From assembly GCA_041984235.1 (NCBI GenBank), contig JBHIYN010000029.1:1-30471 (forward strand): a stretch of DNA of 30,471 nt, given 5' to 3'. The notes under the pieces are model-generated. The model saw only the letters and a list, made by a program, of their open reading frames with translations, did not search any database and was not told the origin of the DNA. Shown in pieces: positions 7,245 to 15,433 of the stretch (position 1 is its first letter; each line of letters begins with the position of its first letter). The translations under genes and the position numbers were made by a program. The DNA comes from JBHIYN01 sp041984235 (GTDB lineage Bacteria; Pseudomonadota; Gammaproteobacteria; Ga0077536).

Positions 7245-7859
7245 TTAGCGGTGGCGGTAATTGACCACGCGCAGCGCATACTCCCCGAAGTACTCGCCGA
7301 TGTCCGCCGGCCGAAGGTTGCGGTCGGCACGGTACCAGCGTGGGATCCACTGCAGTGCGCCGGTGATGGCGAACGCAGCGACGCGCGGATTGCCGGAATC
7401 GAACACGCCGGCGTCGTCGCCGGTGCGGATCAAATCAGTCAGTCGGTCGTTGAGCGTTTTTTGCCAGCGCCGCGAATCGGCACGGGTGTTTTCGGGGAAG
7501 TGCCGCCGCTCCTCATTGAATATCACGTTGATATTCTGAAACTCGACGTTCTCGCGCGCCCAGGCATCGGCGAAGCGTTGCAATCGCGCTTCGGGCGACG
7601 ACTCTTCGGCGCAGACGTTGTCGAGCAGATTGATGACGCGCTTGATTTCCCGTTCCACAACCGCGGCAAGGATCGCGTGCTTGTTCTCGAAATAGTGGTA
7701 GATGAACGGCTTGGTCATCGACATCTCGTCGGCGATGGCCTCGAGCGTCGTGCCGACGAATCCGCGTTCGTAGAAGAGCTTCGCCGCGGCCTCGACGATG
7801 AGCCCGCGCTTGAACGTCTGCAATTCCTCCCGCATCGCGGGTGTGCGTTGCCTGGCCAT
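7245..7859 (-). CDS. TetR/AcrR family transcriptional regulator
   Basis: This 204-residue repressor has an N-terminal TetR helix-turn-helix at about residues 20-65: TTLEAIADEMSMTKPFIYHYF, then ENKHAILAAVV. Its C-terminal domain has the pattern of a TetR_C group found with fatty-acid or xenobiotic catabolic genes (family knowledge, not diagnostic). The open frame reaches back to 8093, but that extension is arginine-rich non-protein-like sequence. The ATG at 7859 has AGGAGG three bases before it and was chosen. It is divergent from the thiolase-fold gene at 7979, with 119 bases between, and is likely to control that operon and possibly itself. The ligand may be a CoA thioester (inference). Confidence 0.93.
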   Translation of the reverse strand: MARQRTPAMREELQTFKRGLIVEAAAKLFYERGFVGTTLEAIADEMSMTKPFIYHYFENKHAILAAVVEREIKRVINLLDNVCAEESSPEARLQRFADAWARENVEFQNINVIFNEERRHFPENTRADSRRWQKTLNDRLTDLIRTGDDAGVFDSGNPRVAAFAITGALQWIPRWYRADRNLRPADIGEYFGEYALRVVNYRHR

Positions 7860-7978
7860 AATCCTCCTGCGTGTCGTTGGCGTGCTCGCTTGCCTGTCGT
7901 GCCAGCGCGCTTTACAGGTCTGGTGCGGGGCGACGGCTGGACGAGCATGCAGCGTACCGGGGCTGCGTTGCAGTGGCA

Positions 7979-9169
7979 ATGAACGTACCGCCCGGCAACG
8001 ACGAGCCCGTCGCCATTGCTGCCGCGAGCGAAGTCGCGCCGGGCCGCTATCCGGAGCTCGACCTGTTGGCGCGCTACCGTGCGGCGTTGTCACGGCTGCT
8101 GTCGGAGTGGTCGCTGCGCCCGGCAGATATCAACGGCGTCATCGCCAGCCCGGCCGGTATGGCCGAAGGCAAGGCCGAGAACATCTTCGTTCACGAGCAG
8201 TTGTGCGAACTGCTCGGCGTGCATCCGCCCTATGCCGAAACCATGAACGCCGGGGGTGCGACGCATGCACTGATGCTGACGCGGGCGGCGCTGGCCATCC
8301 GCGCGGGGCTGACCGACAGCGTGCTGTGCGTCGCTGCCGGGCGCTTCCCGAAGGTCGGCGACGGCGGCGCCGAGGCTAATGCCCGCATGTGCTGCCATCC
8401 GCAGTTCGATTTCCTCTACGGACCCTATATCCCGCCGCTGTACGCGCAGGCCGCGACGCGTCACATGCACGAATTCGGCACCACGCGCGAAGACCTTGCG
8501 GCGGTCGCCGTGTCGTCACGCGCCTGGGCACTGCGGCATCCCGATGCCTTCATGCGTCGACACGGCGCCATCACGGTCGAGGACGTGATCGCCTCGCGCC
8601 CGATCGCCTCACCGTTTCACCTGCTGGATTGCTCGGTACCGCTCGACGGCGGCGCCGCCTACCTGGTTGCGAACGCGGACGTGGCGCGGCGCCTGAACCC
8701 ACGGCCGGCCTGGTTGCTCGGCTACGGCGAGGCGCACACGCATTTCAACATCAGCCAGAGCCACGACCTGCTCATGGGCGGCGCGGACGCCGCCGGGCGC
8801 CGCGCGTTCGCGATGGCAGGTATGACGCCGTCAGAAATCGACGTGTTCGAGCTGTACGACTCGTTCAGCTATAACCCGCTGGCCACGGCAGAGGCACTCG
8901 GTGTCGTGCCGCGCGGGCGCGGCGGGCGCCTGTTCGCGGATGGCCGCACAGCACCCGGGGGCGACCGGCCGGTGAACACCTACGGCGGGCTGTTGTCGTT
9001 CGGACATACCGGCGACGCGTCCGGCATGTCGATGGTGGTGGAGGGCGCGCTCCAGATCATGGGCCGAGCGGGGGAGCGGCAGGTGACGGGCGCCCAGACC
9101 GCGCTGGTGTACGCCAATGGCGGCATGATGAGCGAGCACGCAGTGGTCATTCTCGGGAGCCGGCCGTGA
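7979..9169 (+). CDS. Thiolase-fold lipid-transfer-protein-like enzyme (possible side-chain retro-aldolase)
   Basis: This 396-residue protein has the thiolase fold of the SCP-x/Ltp2 group. The thiolase nucleophile position reads NAGGATHA at 90-97, with no Cys, so it cannot be an ordinary thiolase. The late NTYGGLLSFGHTGDASG segment keeps the conserved His near 343, and the final Cys loop reads YANGGMMS, again without Cys. A Tyr in FELYDSFSYNP matches the region of a catalytic Tyr in Ltp2 aldolases (family knowledge). Such proteins with DUF35 partners cleave the side chain of beta-hydroxyacyl-CoAs, as in Ltp2-ChsH2 of steroids or IpfD-IpfE of ibuprofen. The ATG at 7979 was chosen because the upstream extension is not protein-like; no strong ribosome site is seen. 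It overlaps the next gene by 4 bases. Confidence 0.88.
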   Translation: MNVPPGNDEPVAIAAASEVAPGRYPELDLLARYRAALSRLLSEWSLRPADINGVIASPAGMAEGKAENIFVHEQLCELLGVHPPYAETMNAGGATHALMLTRAALAIRAGLTDSVLCVAAGRFPKVGDGGAEANARMCCHPQFDFLYGPYIPPLYAQAATRHMHEFGTTREDLAAVAVSSRAWALRHPDAFMRRHGAITVEDVIASRPIASPFHLLDCSVPLDGGAAYLVANADVARRLNPRPAWLLGYGEAHTHFNISQSHDLLMGGADAAGRRAFAMAGMTPSEIDVFELYDSFSYNPLATAEALGVVPRGRGGRLFADGRTAPGGDRPVNTYGGLLSFGHTGDASGMSMVVEGALQIMGRAGERQVTGAQTALVYANGGMMSEHAVVILGSRP

Positions 9170-9564
9170 ATCCCAAGCCGCTGCCGGATATCGACGACAT
9201 CACGCGCCCGTTCTGGGACGCGGTCCAGCGACGTACGCTGGCGCTGCAGCGCTGCGACGATTGCGCCATCTGGATCTTCTACCCCAACACCTGGTGCACC
9301 GCGTGTTTCGGGCGCGCGCTGTCGTGGCGCCCGGTGTCGGGCCGCGGCAGCGTCTACACCTACTCGGTCGTGCACTATCCGCCGTTCGAAGCGTTCGCAG
9401 CCGAGGTGCCCTACGTGCTCGCTACCGTAGAGCTCGAAGAGGGGCCGCACATGATGACCAACGTCGTCGGCTGCCACCACGAAGCCATCCACGTCGGGAT
9501 GCGGGTGCAAATCTGTTTCGAAGACCGGAACGGTTTCCTCGTGCCGCAGTTCGGGCCCGCGTGA
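9166..9564 (+). CDS. DUF35 zinc-ribbon / OB-fold protein, partner of the thiolase-fold enzyme
   Basis: This 132-residue protein has the two-part DUF35 layout. An N-terminal helix is followed by a rubredoxin-like zinc ribbon with Cys at 30, 33, 44 and 47 (CDDC, CTAC). A C-terminal OB-fold spans about 52-130, with the typical GRGSVYTYSVVH strand. DUF35 proteins bind acyl-CoA and stabilise or activate thiolase-fold partners, as ChsH2 does for Ltp2. The GTG start at 9166 sits inside the upstream stop (GTGA), giving coupled translation and probably equal amounts of the two proteins. It is followed after 90 bases by the alcohol dehydrogenase gene. Confidence 0.93.
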   Translation: MNPKPLPDIDDITRPFWDAVQRRTLALQRCDDCAIWIFYPNTWCTACFGRALSWRPVSGRGSVYTYSVVHYPPFEAFAAEVPYVLATVELEEGPHMMTNVVGCHHEAIHVGMRVQICFEDRNGFLVPQFGPA

Positions 9565-9654
9565 CGACGTGACGCTCGAAACGCGCACGTGCAACGGTGC
9601 GATTGCAGCTGCCGGCGCGCCTGAATCCTGCATTACGTCGAACGAGGAACTGAC

Positions 9655-10776
9655 ATGATCACCACATCGACACACGGGCGTCTGGCCGCCTTCGCGGCTC
9701 CGCGCGAGCCTTTCACGATCGTCACGCACGAAGTACCGGAGCCGCGGCCCGGGGCGATCCTCGTACGCGTGCACATGTGCAACATCTGCGGTTCGGACGT
9801 GCACGCCTGGCACGGCGATTTCAAGACCACCGGAGGGCTCGGTGGACACCTGCCCACGGTGCTCGGGCACGAGATGATTGGCGAGGTGGCGGCACTCGGC
9901 GCCGGCGTCGAGCGCGATTCCGCCGGCCGCGCGCTGGCCGTTGGCGACCGCGTCACCTACACCTATTTCAGTCCGTGCGGCGTTTGCCCCTCCTGCATAT
10001 CAGGGCGCCGCGTGCTGTGTACCGGCATGCGCATGTCGATGCTTGGGGCTATCGACGAGTGGCCGTATTTCGTCGGCGGCTATGCCGACTACTTCTACGT
10101 GCACCCCGGCGCGGCGGTGTACAAGGTGCCGGACGAGCTTCCCGACGAAGTCGCCGCCGGTGCGAACTGCGCGTTGTCGCAGGTCATGGCGGGTTTCAGC
10201 CGCGCTGGTCTGACGGCTGGTGAAACCGTAGTGATCCAGGGTGCGGGCGGTCTGGGGCTATATGCAACGGCGGTCGCGCGTGACGCCGGGGCGCAGTGCG
10301 TGATCGTGATCGACGGACAGGCCGACCGGCTCGACCTCGCACGGCGCTTCGGCGCGCACGCGACGGTCGACCTGAATGCGTTCGATGACGAACGCAGCCG
10401 CGTCAGGGAAGTCATGCGGCTTACCGGCGGGCGCGGCGGCGACGTCGTGATGGAGCTCGTCGGCGTTCCCGACGTCGTCGGCGAAGGCATCAAGCTGACG
10501 GCGATGGGCGGGCGCTACGTCCTGATCGGGAACATCAATGCGGGCGCCACCGCGGCGCTCGATCCGACGCGTCTGGTATTCGCGAACAAGTCGCTGATCG
10601 GCGTCTCGCTCTACGAGCCGGCAACGCTGGGCGCGGCGCTCGCTTTCCTGGAACGCAACCGGGAACGTTTGCCGCTCGATGCACTCCTGTCGCACAAGTT
10701 TCCGCTCGAGTCGATCGACGAGGCATTCGGCAAGGCGGAGCGACGCGAAGTGCTGCGTGCGAGCATCGAGCTGTAA
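9655..10776 (+). CDS. Zinc-dependent medium-chain alcohol dehydrogenase
   Basis: This 373-residue MDR-family oxidoreductase interconverts an alcohol and a ketone or aldehyde with NAD(P). The catalytic zinc ligands are Cys45 (CNICGSD) and His72 in GHE. The structural zinc site is complete, with Cys108, 111, 114 and 122. The Rossmann nucleotide-binding loop IQGAGGLGLYA lies near residue 191. The start has GAGGA six bases upstream. It closes the plus-strand operon after the thiolase-fold and DUF35 genes. It may oxidise an alcohol made by the oxygenases, or process the aldehyde or ketone released by retro-aldol cleavage (inference). The sequence before the domain is short and normal. Confidence 0.93.
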   Translation: MITTSTHGRLAAFAAPREPFTIVTHEVPEPRPGAILVRVHMCNICGSDVHAWHGDFKTTGGLGGHLPTVLGHEMIGEVAALGAGVERDSAGRALAVGDRVTYTYFSPCGVCPSCISGRRVLCTGMRMSMLGAIDEWPYFVGGYADYFYVHPGAAVYKVPDELPDEVAAGANCALSQVMAGFSRAGLTAGETVVIQGAGGLGLYATAVARDAGAQCVIVIDGQADRLDLARRFGAHATVDLNAFDDERSRVREVMRLTGGRGGDVVMELVGVPDVVGEGIKLTAMGGRYVLIGNINAGATAALDPTRLVFANKSLIGVSLYEPATLGAALAFLERNRERLPLDALLSHKFPLESIDEAFGKAERREVLRASIEL

Positions 10777-10790
10777 CGACGTCGACGTCG
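10777..10790. repeat. Perfect 14-base palindrome CGACGTCGACGTCG after the ADH stop
   Basis: The palindrome directly follows the TAA of the ADH gene, in the convergent gap before the VOC gene. It has no loop and no T tract, so it is not a convincing terminator. It may be coincidental in GC-rich DNA. Confidence 0.35.
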
Positions 10791-10957
10791 GCGAGGCCGG
10801 CAGGACCTGGAAAGAGCGGACTGCGCTCGGCTCCCCTATGCTGCGGTGCGCTCGATGCAACCACCGTCGCAACATCCCGATTTCGTCGATTCGTCGCGCC
10901 CGGCAACGGATCGCTTCACAGGATCGGTCCGAGCAGCAGGGCTTCAGCGCTCGCGCG

Positions 10958-11473
10958 TCACTCGCCCGCTGCCCCCGCCTCGATGCCGAGCTTGCGCAGA
11001 ACATCGGGCAAGCCCGGATCACCCGTCGCGAAATCGAGCTTTTTCATCCCCATGTAGGGGTTCGGCATGTTGCGGAACGTCTCCGGCGGGTTATCGCAAT
11101 AGAGTTCCAATTCGTGACCGTCGGGATCGAAAAAGTACACGCTGTCGGTGATCCCGTGATTGACCGTGAAGGACACTCGCACACCGCGGGACTTGAGCTC
11201 CCGGTACGCCGCCTCCAGTTGCGCGTGCGACTGAAGCCGAAACGCGATGTGCACGAGACCGAGCGCGGTCTCTTCCGGTTGCGTCGCGCCCGGTCCCGCC
11301 TCGAGCAGTGCGAGCTCGTGGTGATCGCGCCCGTTATTGGACAGAAACACGAGGCCGGCTTCCGAACTGTCGTTCATGACCTGCATACCCAGTACTTCGG
11401 TATAGAACGCTCGAGAGCGCGCAAGATCGGCAACTTTGATCACGACGTGCCCGATCCGTTCCGGTTTGATCAT
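10958..11473 (-). CDS. VOC family protein (glyoxalase / extradiol-dioxygenase superfamily)
   Basis: This 171-residue vicinal-oxygen-chelate protein has two beta-alpha-beta-beta-beta modules. The first begins at residue 7 with RIGHVVIKVADLARSRAFYTE, the second near residue 80 with GLVHIAFRL. Likely metal ligands are His9, a second His in GLVHIAF, and Glu in GHELELYCD. The VNHGITDSVYFFDPDGHELELY region resembles catechol 2,3-dioxygenases of the type I extradiol class, so a single-domain ring-cleavage enzyme is possible, but a glyoxalase or epimerase role is equally open. It has a strong ribosome site (GGAGGA). It is the last gene of the long minus-strand block and follows the broken hydroxylase remnant, so it may be under separate expression. 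Confidence 0.9.
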   Translation of the reverse strand: MIKPERIGHVVIKVADLARSRAFYTEVLGMQVMNDSSEAGLVFLSNNGRDHHELALLEAGPGATQPEETALGLVHIAFRLQSHAQLEAAYRELKSRGVRVSFTVNHGITDSVYFFDPDGHELELYCDNPPETFRNMPNPYMGMKKLDFATGDPGLPDVLRKLGIEAGAAGE

Positions 11474-11546
11474 CGCCTGTCCTCCGCGAGTGGATTCCGT
11501 TAGCTAGTGTAGCCGGCCGCTTACGGCAGCGCACCGCGACGCACGC

Positions 11547-12014
11547 TTACAACAGGAACATGCCGGGTCCCTGCCAGAGCGTGACGCTGTTGAAGCTGGT
11601 GGCGTTGTTGTCGAAATCCACCGCCACGTGGTGCGCCGCAGTGTGCAGGCTATGGACCAGTCGCCACATGGGTTCCCGGGCCTAGATCGTGTTCGCACCC
11701 GACGCCTCGAAGGGGCGGTCGGCGGCCCGACAGCACAGCCGCACCATATAATTCGCCTGCCATTTCATCGCCACGCGCATCTCCTCACCGGCCCATTGTT
11801 CCTGGCACGCTAGGCGCTCGAATTTCGCGCCGATCGCCGTCGCCAGCGCCTTCGCGCATTCGATCTCCGCCCACGCCTCGGCAGTGCGAATCTGTAAGCC
11901 GGCTTTACGCGCTTTCGACGCGCCGTCATAGTGCTCGCGGCGCCCGCTCTTACGAGCGACGTGTACGTCGAAGACGCGCTGTACTATGGCCAGCATCGGA
12001 GCTGTCAACAGGCC
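11547..12014 (-). pseudogene. Remnant of an acyl-CoA-dehydrogenase-like flavin hydroxylase (HsaA/HpaH-type C-terminus) with an internal stop
   Basis: The frame begins immediately after the PPOX stop codon, in the same phase, and encodes only the C-terminal helical part of an acyl-CoA-dehydrogenase-fold protein: GLLTAPMLAIVQRVFD, then the segment with WQANYMVRLCC and RPFEASGANTI. A TAG at 11682-11684 interrupts it. Reading through, the same frame continues with perfect family character (REPMWRLVHSLHTAAHHVAVDF) to a TAA at 11547. Flavin-dependent aromatic hydroxylases of the HsaA/HpaH or DszC group share this C-terminus. At least 230 N-terminal residues are missing, so it cannot be functional. 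It marks a recombination or deletion scar inside the operon. Confidence 0.85.
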
Positions 12015-12431
12015 CTAGGTGCGGTGTTCGTCCGAACCGAACGTCAAGACGCGTTCGGGTTCGATCGAGAACACGACCCGCACCTCGTTCTCCCGAATGG
12101 GAGTATAGGTGTCCCGACCGGTGTACTTCGACGCCATCCGGTGCATGTGCGCCATGCCATCCGCGGTGGTATGGGCGGCGAGGCGGCCGCGAATTTCCAT
12201 CCAGAAGTACGGATTCGCGGGATCGGCGAGCAGCACCGTGGCCCACTTGCGCTCGAGCAGGTTGCGGGTCTTCTGGCGGTCCTCTACCGCGTTCACGCGC
12301 ACGTACGTCCCGTCGTAATCGCACCATACGGGGTGAACCTGCGGACGGCCATCGGACATGACAGTCGCAAGATGAGCGAGAACGGGATCGACGAGCAGGC
12401 GATGATGACTGTACGGAATAGGTACGGGCAT
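12015..12431 (-). CDS. PPOX-class (pyridoxamine 5'-phosphate oxidase-like, possibly F420-binding) protein
   Basis: This 138-residue split-barrel protein has the PPOX pattern AHLATVMSDGRPQVHPVWCDYDG, then RQKTRNLLERKWATVLLADPANPYFWMEIRG. This is close in layout to the Rv1155-like F420-dependent or F420-binding PPOX group rather than to true PdxH. It would bind FMN or F420 as a dimer. The frame extends back to 12512, but the ATG at 12431 has GGAG at a good distance and begins the domain. It follows an LLM gene by 200 bases. A link between F420-type LLM enzymes and a PPOX reductase is attractive, but the cofactor cannot be read from the sequence. Its stop runs straight into the broken hydroxylase remnant. 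Confidence 0.85.
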   Translation of the reverse strand: MPVPIPYSHHRLLVDPVLAHLATVMSDGRPQVHPVWCDYDGTYVRVNAVEDRQKTRNLLERKWATVLLADPANPYFWMEIRGRLAAHTTADGMAHMHRMASKYTGRDTYTPIRENEVRVVFSIEPERVLTFGSDEHRT

Positions 12432-12631
12432 GTCGGTGGCTCCGGTGAGATATTCTGTGCTTCGACGCGCCTTACTGATACGGGTGCTCACCGGGTTAGA
12501 CGGAACCCGCATCGAACGCTGACGACTCCGTAAGCAATCGATCGACCGTCGCGACGTAGCGCTCGCGCCCGGGTGTCACAACCTCGCGGAGCCGCCCGCG
12601 CGACGGACTTCGGTCGTCTGATGCAGCGCTT

Positions 12632-13621
12632 TCAGGCCGTGCCTTGATGAAATGCCGGGATGACCTTGCGCACGAGCAGTTCGTAGGAGCGCTCGTTCGG
12701 CGCGAAGCCGATGTAGTAGCTGAGGCCGGTTCGTTGCTGTCGTAGCTCGATTTCCCGCTTGACCTCGTCCGGCGTGCCCACGAGCATGACCGGCGCAGCC
12801 TGGGCCGCCGCGTAATCGGCATAGCCGACATTGGCCGCAATCTGTCTGAGTTCGGGGTCGTCCTTGTCCTCCGACAGGGCGAACATCACCAGGCCGCTGA
12901 GCTCGATGTCGGCCGGATCGCGGCCGGCCTTCTGCGTAAGTTCCCGTAGCAAGGCAATGCGCTGCTCCATGCGTTCCATGGTGAACCGCGTCGCTTGCGA
13001 ATGGTCGTTGATGAAATCGTGATTGTTGCGCGTCGGCGGGATGATGTTGGCGATGTCGGCGTGACGCGCGGTAATCTCGAGTATCGCGGGTGCCGAACCG
13101 CCAATCATGATCGGCGGATGCGGCTTCTGCACCGGCCGCGGGTTGTTGTAGGCGTTCTTGACCGTGAAGTGCTTGCCCGAGAACGCCGGCGACGCCTGCG
13201 TCCACATCGCTTTGAGGATCCGAATCGTTTCCTCCAACTCCTCCAGGCGCTGCTCGATCGGGGGGAAGGGATAGCCGTGCGCTTCGTACTCTGGTCCCTG
13301 CCAGCCAGTGCCGAGACCGCACACGAAGCGACCGCCACTGGCGACGTCGAGCGAGGTCGCCGTCTTCGCCAGCAGTGCCGGCGTGCGAAAGGACGCCGCG
13401 ACGACGGCCGGTACCAGCCGCACTTTTTCGGTCACGGCCGCGATCGCGGTGAGCGCCGTGAAACACTCGAGTTGAGGGCTCTCCGGCGTGCCCAGCGGCG
13501 AATAGAAGTGATCGTTGTGAGAGACCGAGTAGAAGCCGTCCGACTCGGCCTGCCGCGCCAGGCGTTGCGCCGTTGCGATGTCGTCCGGGACCAGGAACAA
13601 TCCGAACTTGATTCCATCCAT
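12632..13621 (-). CDS. Luciferase-like (LLM class) flavin- or F420-dependent oxidoreductase
   Basis: This 329-residue (beta/alpha)8 LLM protein has the pattern of F420-type members: KFGLFLVPDD at the N-terminus, RTPALLAKTATSLDVASGGRF near residue 100, GLGTGWQGPEYEAHGYPF next to it, then a helix with EETIRILKAMWT. HPPIMIGGSAPAILEITARHAD in the second half is also typical. It would use reduced FMN plus O2, or F420, to oxidise or reduce a cyclic substrate. The start has GGGAGAAG seven bases upstream. It lies 56 bases after the SDR gene in the ring-degradation operon. It is one of three LLM genes in this window, all of clearly different subgroups. Confidence 0.92.
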   Translation of the reverse strand: MDGIKFGLFLVPDDIATAQRLARQAESDGFYSVSHNDHFYSPLGTPESPQLECFTALTAIAAVTEKVRLVPAVVAASFRTPALLAKTATSLDVASGGRFVCGLGTGWQGPEYEAHGYPFPPIEQRLEELEETIRILKAMWTQASPAFSGKHFTVKNAYNNPRPVQKPHPPIMIGGSAPAILEITARHADIANIIPPTRNNHDFINDHSQATRFTMERMEQRIALLRELTQKAGRDPADIELSGLVMFALSEDKDDPELRQIAANVGYADYAAAQAAPVMLVGTPDEVKREIELRQQRTGLSYYIGFAPNERSYELLVRKVIPAFHQGTA

Positions 13622-13677
13622 GCTGATGCTTCTCCCGAAATCGTGACGTCGGCCGGTGCACCGGCTTACTTACGTGA

Positions 13678-14442
13678 CTACTGGGTGACGAACCCGCCGT
13701 CGACGGTGAGCGCGTGACCGGTGGTAAACGACGAGCCGTCACTGCACAGCCACACCGCGGCGGCCGCGACCTCATCGGGCGAGCCGAACCGGCGTTGCGG
13801 ATGGCGCGCCTCTAGGGTTTCGCGGGCGCCGGCCGACTCGCTTGCCACGCGCGAAGCCATCGGCGTCTCGATGACGCCCGGACACACCGCGTTGACGCGA
13901 ATGCCGCGGCGCGCGTACTCCAGTGCGACAGTCTTCGTGAGACCGATGACGCCGTGCTTGGTCGCCGAGTACGCGGCCGCGCCACGCCAGCCCAGAAGCC
14001 CTGCGACGGACGCAGTGTTCACGATCGAACCGCCCCCCTGCTGGAGCATCTGGCGCAACTCGGCTCGCAGGCACAGCCACACGCCCTTGAGGTTGACGGC
14101 GACCGTTCGGTCGAAGTCGTTCTCGTCGGCCTCGAGCGTGTAGCTGAAACGCCCTTCGATGCCTGCATTGTTGAAGGCGCAGTCGAGTCCGCCGAAACGC
14201 TCGGTTGCGATGTTCACCATGCGCTCCACGTCTCCCGCATCGGAAACGTCCGTGCGTACGGACACAGCCCGCCCGCCATTCGCAACGATCTCCGCCGCCA
14301 CCGCTTCCCCGGTATCGGATGAGACATCGGCAACGGTCACATAGGCACCGCGCTCGGCAAACAGCAACGCGGCGGCGCGGCCAATGCCGCTGCCACCGCC
14401 GGTGACGATGACGGACTTGCCTTCGAGCGATTCGGACTTCAT
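13678..14442 (-). CDS. Short-chain dehydrogenase/reductase (SDR)
   Basis: This 254-residue classical SDR interconverts a hydroxyl and a keto group with NAD(P). The cofactor loop TGGGSGIG is at 14-21, NNAG at 91-94, and the catalytic Ser145, Tyr158 and Lys162 are in place (NTASVAGLL, then YSATK). Asp39 after the second beta strand suggests a preference for NAD over NADP. The C-terminus VDGGFVTQ is typical. It lies 49 bases after the extradiol dioxygenase gene and 56 before the LLM gene. It could be a dihydrodiol dehydrogenase that makes a catechol, or act on a side-chain alcohol; the sequence does not decide. Confidence 0.94.
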   Translation of the reverse strand: MKSESLEGKSVIVTGGGSGIGRAAALLFAERGAYVTVADVSSDTGEAVAAEIVANGGRAVSVRTDVSDAGDVERMVNIATERFGGLDCAFNNAGIEGRFSYTLEADENDFDRTVAVNLKGVWLCLRAELRQMLQQGGGSIVNTASVAGLLGWRGAAAYSATKHGVIGLTKTVALEYARRGIRVNAVCPGVIETPMASRVASESAGARETLEARHPQRRFGSPDEVAAAAVWLCSDGSSFTTGHALTVDGGFVTQ

Positions 14443-14491
14443 TCCATAGCCTCGCGTCAGTTCTGGCGAAACGTCGTGGCGCCGGTTCGGG

Positions 14492-15427
14492 TCACAATCC
14501 GGCAGTCATGACACCATAGCCCGCGACCCATTCGGGAATGGCCCGGTAATAGCGTTCGCGGAACGCGGTCACACCGGCACTGCGCGCTGCTTCCGCCGCG
14601 GCGATCCAGGTGCGCACTTCGTGTCCCCCGCAGCCGGCGTCGCGCGTGATCGTGGCGTCGTCGACTTTGGTGAAATCGTCCAGCGCATCCGTTTCGACGG
14701 CACGCATGAAGGCCCGATCCCAGTCGCGGTTCAAGGGGCGCTGCGGGCTGGACCCGGTGACCTGCGCCCCCGCGTCATCGAGCACGCGCTGCTGGCGTGC
14801 CGCGCGCGCATCCGCGTCGAGGCGACCGCCGTCGATCAGGCGTTCGCGCACGGCGCCTTCGGCCGTTGCCAGCGCCGGGATGGGTGGATCGTGGGAGAGC
14901 CCGCCGGATGCCACCAGCAAGACGCGGCGCCCGAGATCCGCGGCGAACAGGCCGAGTGCCTTGCCGAGTGCACGGACGCGGCGCAAAGGCGGCAGCGGTG
15001 GGGCGGCGCAGTTGACGAATACCGGCAGCACCGCGGGCAACGAATCCCAGCCAATGACCTCGTCGAGCACCTGGGTGATGCCGTGGTCGACCTCCATGCG
15101 ATAGGACAGCGCGGCATCGAGATCGCGCAGATGCAGAAATCGCGCACAACGCTCCGCGAGGTCGGCATCGGTGGGGAGCGGCCCGGCAGGTGTGCGCCAA
15201 TCACCGACCGATTCGACCGCGGCACCGACGCAGAATGCAGGCATGAGGCGGTAGAAGAACCCGTTGAAATGATCGGGTCCGATGGCGACGACGAGATCCG
15301 GCGCGAACGCCGTGACGGCCTGGCGCAGCTCCGCGGTGGTCCGATCGATGGCTTCTCGTACGCCGGCCTGCGGCTCGACGAACGCCTTGAGCGGCGTATG
15401 CGACGAGAACAGTGCGGCGACCGGCAT
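14492..15427 (-). CDS. MhpB/LigB-type (type II) extradiol ring-cleavage dioxygenase
   Basis: This 311-residue protein aligns along its whole length, from memory, with E. coli MhpB, the 2,3-dihydroxyphenylpropionate 1,2-dioxygenase (314 residues). Shared segments are GPDHFNGFFYRLMP near 50-63, YRMEVDHGITQ with His115, ASGGLSHDPP with His179, RQQRVLDDA, and the tail RYYRAIPEWVAGYG. His115 and His179 are the acid/base residues known in MhpB. The enzyme uses Fe(II) and O2 for meta-cleavage of a catechol. The natural substrate here may differ, since no MhpA- or MhpD/E-type gene is near. It is 6 bases downstream of the hydrolase gene, the usual pairing of cleavage enzyme and hydrolase. Confidence 0.93.
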   Translation of the reverse strand: MPVAALFSSHTPLKAFVEPQAGVREAIDRTTAELRQAVTAFAPDLVVAIGPDHFNGFFYRLMPAFCVGAAVESVGDWRTPAGPLPTDADLAERCARFLHLRDLDAALSYRMEVDHGITQVLDEVIGWDSLPAVLPVFVNCAAPPLPPLRRVRALGKALGLFAADLGRRVLLVASGGLSHDPPIPALATAEGAVRERLIDGGRLDADARAARQQRVLDDAGAQVTGSSPQRPLNRDWDRAFMRAVETDALDDFTKVDDATITRDAGCGGHEVRTWIAAAEAARSAGVTAFRERYYRAIPEWVAGYGVMTAGL

Positions 15428-15433
15428 GACGGC

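Noticed and set aside
7860..8093. N-terminal extension of the TetR gene at 7245-7859
   Set aside because: The extension is Arg/Pro/Ser-rich and overlaps the divergent gene. The ATG at 7859 has AGGAGG just before it.
10777..10957. Terminator between the convergent ADH and VOC genes
   Set aside because: The palindrome CGACGTCGACGTCG has no loop and no T tract follows, so there is no evidence for an intrinsic terminator.
12496..12631. A short minus-strand frame between the LLM and PPOX genes
   Set aside because: The frame is a continuation of a shadow in the LLM gene. The C-terminal portion looks partly protein-like but has no start, ribosome site or family match.
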